A DNA stretch of 64,000 nucleotides. It comes from an uncultured Hyphomonas sp. (GTDB lineage: Bacteria > Pseudomonadota > Alphaproteobacteria > Caulobacterales > Hyphomonadaceae). Positions 60,230-64,000 of the stretch are shown piece after piece. Where the stretch lies: positions 3,162,001 through 3,226,000 of the forward strand of contig NZ_OY782759.1 of assembly GCF_963678195.1 (NCBI RefSeq). Direction: 5' to 3'. The notes under the pieces were generated by a model, which was given only the letters and a program-made list of their open reading frames with translations, did not search any database and had not been told where the DNA came from. Within the stretch, counting starts at the first letter, position 1. Each line of letters starts with the position of its first letter. The position numbers were made by a program, and so were the translations under genes.

Positions 60230-61528
60230 TTAGCCGTCCACCCCTTTCGCGATCACGGTTGCCTCGACCGAGAGCCCCGGACGCATCAGGCCGGTGGCCA
60301 GGGCTTCATCGGAAAGCTTCACCCGCACCGGCACACGTTGCACGATCTTGGTGAAATTGCCGGTCGCGGTATCCATCGGGATCAGGCTGAACTGGCCGCC
60401 GGTGGCCGGGGCGATGGAATCCAGCGTGCCTGTCACTTTCAGGTCAGGATAGGCGTCGACATGAATGTCCACTTCCTGCCCGGTCCGCATGCGCTCGACC
60501 TGGGTTTCCTTGAAATTGGCGACGATATAGGCCTGCGATACCGGTACGATCGACATGGTCTGCTGGCCGGGGCTCAGCAGCTGGCCTTCGGCGACGACGC
60601 GGTTGGCGACGACCCCGTCGAACGGGGCACGAAGTTCCGTACGCGTTGCATCGAGCTTGGCAGCCTCGACCCGTGCCCGGGCGGCTTCGACCTGCGCATC
60701 GGCGCCGGCAACTGCGGCCTTGGCCGAGGCGAGGTCTTCCTGCGCGCGGTGATAATTTGCCTCGGCGACATTCAGCTCGCTCTGCGCCGTGGTGATCCCG
60801 GCTTTCGACTGGTCGAGCGAGGCCCGGGCGGACTGCGCCTTGGTGGCGGCCGCATCAAGGCTGGCTTTCGGGTAATGCCCTTTTCCGGCAAGCTCCGTAT
60901 ACCGCTCAAGGTCATTCGCGGCGAGGGTTGCGTCAGCCTGGGCAGCAGCGGTGCTGGCCTTTGCCTGAGCCAGACGGTCCCGCTGCGCCGCGATCTGAGC
61001 GGTGGCGGTCTCGACATTGGCTTCAGCGGCAGCGACGCCAGCACGGGCCTGAGCCTGCGCGGCGATGGATTGCTGCAGGGCTGCGGCGGCCTCCGACACG
61101 CGGGTGGCATAGTCGGCCACTTCCAGTGTCACCAGTAGGTCACCCTTTTTTACGGCCTGGTTGTCGGTGACGTGCACCTGTTCGACATAGCCCTGCACCT
61201 TCGGCGCAATCGTGGCGATGTCCGCGCGGATATAGGCATTGTCGGTGGTGATCTCGTAGCGGCCGACAACCAGCCAGTGGATGCCCTGATACCCGACAAA
61301 AAGCGCCAGCAGCAGGCCTGCGCCCGACAGGATGTATTTTCTCGGATCGGCCTTGAAGCGCCCAATCAGTCCCTGATCCTGGCCCTGCCCTTCCGGGGCC
61401 GGGTCCTGCACCGGGGGCGCATCATTGGCAGGCTTGCGGGCCGGGGCTTCGGCCAGGTTGGGGGCGGTCGCCGGGGCAGGAACGGCAGCGGGCTGGGAGG
61501 AGTCGCGCTGGAGGGACTGTAGGGCCAT
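60230..61528 (-). CDS. HlyD/EmrA family membrane fusion protein
   Basis: 432 residues. A cytoplasmic N-terminal ~90 residues precede one membrane helix (YILSGAGLLLALFVGYQGI). Two halves of a lipoyl domain enclose a long Ala-rich coiled coil (about residues 170-300). The beta-barrel follows. It joins the DHA2 transporter to an outer-membrane channel, not encoded here. It is the first gene of the efflux operon and is divergent from the TetR gene. Confidence 0.93.
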   Translation of the reverse strand: MALQSLQRDSSQPAAVPAPATAPNLAEAPARKPANDAPPVQDPAPEGQGQDQGLIGRFKADPRKYILSGAGLLLALFVGYQGIHWLVVGRYEITTDNAYIRADIATIAPKVQGYVEQVHVTDNQAVKKGDLLVTLEVADYATRVSEAAAALQQSIAAQAQARAGVAAAEANVETATAQIAAQRDRLAQAKASTAAAQADATLAANDLERYTELAGKGHYPKASLDAAATKAQSARASLDQSKAGITTAQSELNVAEANYHRAQEDLASAKAAVAGADAQVEAARARVEAAKLDATRTELRAPFDGVVANRVVAEGQLLSPGQQTMSIVPVSQAYIVANFKETQVERMRTGQEVDIHVDAYPDLKVTGTLDSIAPATGGQFSLIPMDTATGNFTKIVQRVPVRVKLSDEALATGLMRPGLSVEATVIAKGVDG

Positions 61529-61578
61529 GGGGGAATTCCGTGGTGTCTGGTCTGGAGCCCGGTGTTAGCTCCAAAGTG

Positions 61579-61620
61579 TGTAATTACGGTTACATCGCTT
61601 GCAATGTAATCCGCGTTACA
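61579..61620. promoter_or_regulatory. two TetR-type operators between the efflux operon and its regulator
   Basis: TGTAATTACGGTTACA at 61579-61594 and TGTAATCCGCGTTACA at 61605-61620 share the dyad TGTAA-N6-TTACA. The copies are 26 bp apart. They lie in the gap between the divergent starts at 61528 and 61634 and would allow one TetR protein to control both promoters. Confidence 0.85.
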
Positions 61621-61633
61621 CCAAAATCAAGCC

Positions 61634-62302
61634 ATGCACCGTACAAACAAGCCTTCCTCCGCCACCACGACCGCCTCCCGGGCACAGGATGGCAGATCCC
61701 GCGCAGACATCCGGCGCGCCGCTTTTCTCGACGCGGCCCAGAAAGTCTTTCTGGAACAAGGCTTTGAAGCGGCCAATATGTCAGAAATCGTCCGGCGGGC
61801 GGGTGGCTCCCTGGCCACGCTCTATTCCCAGTTCGGGGACAAGGAAGGCATCTTCCTCGCCATGCTTGAGACGCGGATGAAGGCCATCACCGCGACGCTC
61901 GAAGTCGAACTGCAGGCGCACACACCGGTCGAGGACGGATTGCGCCGCATCGGCGAGCAGTTTGCCGGCAAGCTGGTCGAGCCCGACTCGCTGGAACTTT
62001 ACCGGCTGATCGTCGGCATGGCGAAGAAATACCCCGATATCGCAGAGACCTTCATGAAGCTCGGGCCGAACAAGGTGCGCGCCGGACTCGCGGCCTATTT
62101 GCAGGACCGGGCCGATGCTGGCGAGATCCCGCAATCCGACCAGTTTGAAACGCTTGGCTCGCTCTTCCTCGACATGGTCCGCTCCCCTCTGCAGAGCCGG
62201 GCCCTGCTGAACTCGAATGTGCGCCCCTCTGACGCCGATGTCCGCACCAGCGTCGACCGGGCCGTCGACATGTTCCTCTACGGGCTTTCCGGTAAACGCT
62301 GA
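61634..62302 (+). CDS. TetR/AcrR family regulator of the adjacent efflux operon
   Basis: 222 residues. The helix-turn-helix covers residues ~30-75 (MSEIVRRAGGSLATLYSQFGDKEGIF), and the ligand domain with a hydrophobic core follows. Tail residues carry the VDRAVDMFLYGL dimer helix. The start at 61634 follows the second operator by 13 bases, so autoregulation is likely. The ligand is probably a substrate of the pump, not known here. Confidence 0.93.
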   Translation: MHRTNKPSSATTTASRAQDGRSRADIRRAAFLDAAQKVFLEQGFEAANMSEIVRRAGGSLATLYSQFGDKEGIFLAMLETRMKAITATLEVELQAHTPVEDGLRRIGEQFAGKLVEPDSLELYRLIVGMAKKYPDIAETFMKLGPNKVRAGLAAYLQDRADAGEIPQSDQFETLGSLFLDMVRSPLQSRALLNSNVRPSDADVRTSVDRAVDMFLYGLSGKR

Positions 62303-62372
62303 CGCCGGCCGATCATTCGATTGCCGTCAGGCGCCCGCGCGGCTACCCTCCCGGGAAAACAGGGAGGAATGC

Positions 62373-63506
62373 ATGCCTGACGGGGAAGTGCACGGCGTGA
62401 CGGATGACAAGTTCGCCGCCGTAAGAGAACAGTTTGAGAAAAACCTCAGCGACGGAACGGATATCGGGGCATCCTTCTGCGTCACAAAGGATGGCGAGAC
62501 GGTCATCGATCTCTGGGGCGGCTGGGCCGATGAGGAACGCACCCGTCCGTGGGAAAAGGACACGATCGTCAACGTCTATTCGACGACGAAGACGATGACG
62601 GCGCTGACCGCCCTCTGGCTGGCCGATCAGGGCAAGCTGGATTTCGATGCGCCTGTGGCGGAGTACTGGCAGGAATTTGCCGCGAACGGCAAGGACGCCG
62701 TGAAAGTCAGCCATCTGATGAGCCACTCGGCCGGTCTCTCCGGCTGGACGGATCCGATGGAGAAGGAAGACCTGTACGACTGGGACAAGGCGACCCGCCT
62801 GCTCGCCGCGCAGGCGCCGCTCTGGGACCCCGGCACGGCACCCGGCTATCACGCGGTCACGCAGGGCTATCTCGTCGGCGAAGTCATCCGCCGGATCGAC
62901 GGGCGCAGCGTCGGCAATGTCTTCCGGGAAGAGTTCGCCGAACCGCTGGGCGCAGATTTCCATATCGGCCTTCCGGCCTCGGAGGATCACCGGGTCGCAA
63001 AGTTGAAGCCACCGGCGACCGGGCTGGCGGAGCGCTCGCAGACCGAGATCCAGAAAACAACCTTCAACAATCCGGTCGTCGATGTCACGGAAACCTATAC
63101 GCGTGCCTGGCGCGGGGCGGAGATTCCGGCCGCCGGCGGTACGGGCAATGCCCGTTCGGTCGCCCGGGTGCAGGCGATCCTCGCCAATGGCGGTGTGATA
63201 GACGGCAAACGCTTCCTGTCGGAAGCCGGCTGCCGCCGCGCGCTGGAGCTGCAGATTGAGGGCACGGACATGGTCCTCGACCTCCCCGTCCGCTTCGGAC
63301 TCGGCTATGGCCTCGCCGGTCAGTCCATGCCAATGCTGAACGAACATTCCTGCTTCTGGGGCGGCTATGGCGGCTCGCTTGTCCTGATCGACATGGCAAG
63401 CCGGACCACGATCTCCTATGTCATGAACCGGATGGAAAGCACCCTGACCGGCGACATGCGCGGCGGCATTCTGGCCGCGCTCGCCCTGCAGGGCCTGATG
63501 AGCTGA
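62373..63506 (+). CDS. beta-lactamase-related serine hydrolase (class C fold, EstB-like)
   Basis: 377 residues. The nucleophile motif STTK (SxxK) is at about residue 71 in VNVYSTTKTM. Other family segments are SHSAGLSGW, PGYHAVTQGYL and a late WGGYGGSLVLID in place of the KTG triad. No signal peptide is visible, so it is probably a cytoplasmic esterase or peptidase rather than an antibiotic-hydrolysing enzyme. It follows the TetR gene by 70 bases; AGGGAGG upstream of the ATG. Confidence 0.87.
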   Translation: MPDGEVHGVTDDKFAAVREQFEKNLSDGTDIGASFCVTKDGETVIDLWGGWADEERTRPWEKDTIVNVYSTTKTMTALTALWLADQGKLDFDAPVAEYWQEFAANGKDAVKVSHLMSHSAGLSGWTDPMEKEDLYDWDKATRLLAAQAPLWDPGTAPGYHAVTQGYLVGEVIRRIDGRSVGNVFREEFAEPLGADFHIGLPASEDHRVAKLKPPATGLAERSQTEIQKTTFNNPVVDVTETYTRAWRGAEIPAAGGTGNARSVARVQAILANGGVIDGKRFLSEAGCRRALELQIEGTDMVLDLPVRFGLGYGLAGQSMPMLNEHSCFWGGYGGSLVLIDMASRTTISYVMNRMESTLTGDMRGGILAALALQGLMS

Positions 63507-63509
63507 GCC

Positions 63510-64000
63510 CTACTCTCCTGCACCGTCGAGCATGGATTTGAATCCGCTCGGCGCGTGCGGGCCCATGAACAGCTGCTCAAACGCGCCGATGCCCTCGGAT
63601 GCCTGTCCACCGGGGCCGTTATGCGTCGCCCGCACAATCTCCTGGATGTGCAGGTTTTCCGGAATGTTCCACGGCGCGTTCGGGTCCATGTCCTCGCGTT
63701 CGACGACCAGCTGGTCGCCATGGCTCATGCCGTGCTTGAACTTCGCATGGCCATATCCGATGCCGCGCATCAGGAACGTGCCCAGGGGCTCAAAGTCCAC
63801 CGTGTGCGGATTGCCCTGCCCGTCTTTCATGCTGAGGCGCGCTTTTGCCATGCGGCGGGTGCCCGGCGCGTAGGTGACATCCATCTGCGCATCGTCCAGA
63901 TGCAGATGCTCGCCCTGCGCGGCGCCATCCATGGCCAGCACGGCCCGCTTGTTCCATGCCTCGCCCGCGCCATCATCATTGACGTGGAAATAAAGCGCCT
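63510..64000 (-). CDS. C-terminal part of an unrecognised protein, cut by the window edge
   Basis: The reading frame is open through the end of the window (at least 163 codons), so the start lies beyond base 64000. The visible part is polar, with many His/Met/Asp residues, and contains YFHVNDDGAGEAWNKRAV near the edge and PLGTFLMRGIGYGHAKFKHG. I recognise no family. The beta-rich pattern resembles lipocalin-like or hydroxyneurosporene-type folds only weakly. It converges with the serine hydrolase with a 3-base gap. Confidence 0.65.
   Translation of the reverse strand, partial: ALYFHVNDDGAGEAWNKRAVLAMDGAAQGEHLHLDDAQMDVTYAPGTRRMAKARLSMKDGQGNPHTVDFEPLGTFLMRGIGYGHAKFKHGMSHGDQLVVEREDMDPNAPWNIPENLHIQEIVRATHNGPGGQASEGIGAFEQLFMGPHAPSGFKSMLDGAGE

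Noticed and set aside
1-64000. Prophage, insertion sequence, integron, tRNA or rRNA genes
   Set aside because: I found no transposase, integrase, phage gene, tRNA-like fold or rRNA sequence in any gap.

Overview
The window is GC-rich, densely coded chromosomal DNA with alphaproteobacterial gene content. It has a PleC/DivJ-type cell-cycle histidine kinase, a cycM-like membrane cytochrome c next to prephenate dehydratase, a short SRP RNA, an ECF42-type sigma factor with its YCII/DGPF partner, and Zur- and NrdR-type control. Together these suggest a Caulobacterales/Hyphomonadaceae-like marine or aquatic heterotroph. The taxonomic placement is an inference from gene families, not from a marker-gene comparison. 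I see no rRNA, tRNA, CRISPR array, prophage or transposase gene.

Layout: 1-7.8 kb holds transport and membrane genes (SulP permease, CPA2 antiporter, a secreted alpha/beta hydrolase, a large unrecognised membrane protein, a TerC-family protein). 7.9-11.7 kb holds an alkylsulfatase-like metallo-hydrolase, divergent from a YCII protein and ECF sigma factor pair. 11.75-16.1 kb has two outer-membrane-type proteins, an AT-rich gap with an orphan terminator, and nrdA with two NrdR boxes. An SRP RNA gene follows at 16.4-16.5 kb, then an S9 peptidase, a repeat-rich TPR protein overlapping a globin, typA, a PfpI protein, nudC and a histone H1-like protein. 25.7-32.9 kb holds a LysR/DoxX/YHS locus, pheA and cycM, a MarR-NlpC/P60 pair, and zur with a thioesterase and a GFA protein.

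33.0-39.4 kb is a tyrosine-catabolism block on the minus strand: aromatic aminotransferase, 3-oxoacid CoA-transferase, fumarylacetoacetase-like hydrolase, VOC protein, two small membrane proteins and hppD, with a divergent MarR regulator. Homogentisate dioxygenase and maleylacetoacetate isomerase are not in the window. 41.3-43.7 kb is a BlaI/BlaR1-type pair with tandem operators. 43.8-51.3 kb holds a lipoprotein, kdsB, a phosphatase, the PleC-like kinase, pepN and a VanZ-like protein. 51.4-53.8 kb has a tandem acyl-CoA dehydrogenase pair. 54.1-57.6 kb is an Mla/MCE-type lipid transport operon whose permease carries a fused STAS domain. 57.6-64 kb has a dipeptide epimerase-like enzyme, an EmrAB-type drug efflux pair with a divergent TetR regulator and two matching operators, a beta-lactamase-like serine hydrolase, and a gene cut by the window edge.

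Most of the window is ordinary core and accessory metabolism. The least explained items are a 93-bp two-hairpin repeat that supplies the stop codon of two unrelated genes, the near-identical TPR array overlapping a globin, the small membrane proteins embedded in the tyrosine operon, the BlaR1-like protein with an acidic helical C-terminus, the orphan terminator in the AT-rich gap, and the large membrane protein next to TerC. I did not find a clearly new multi-gene system.
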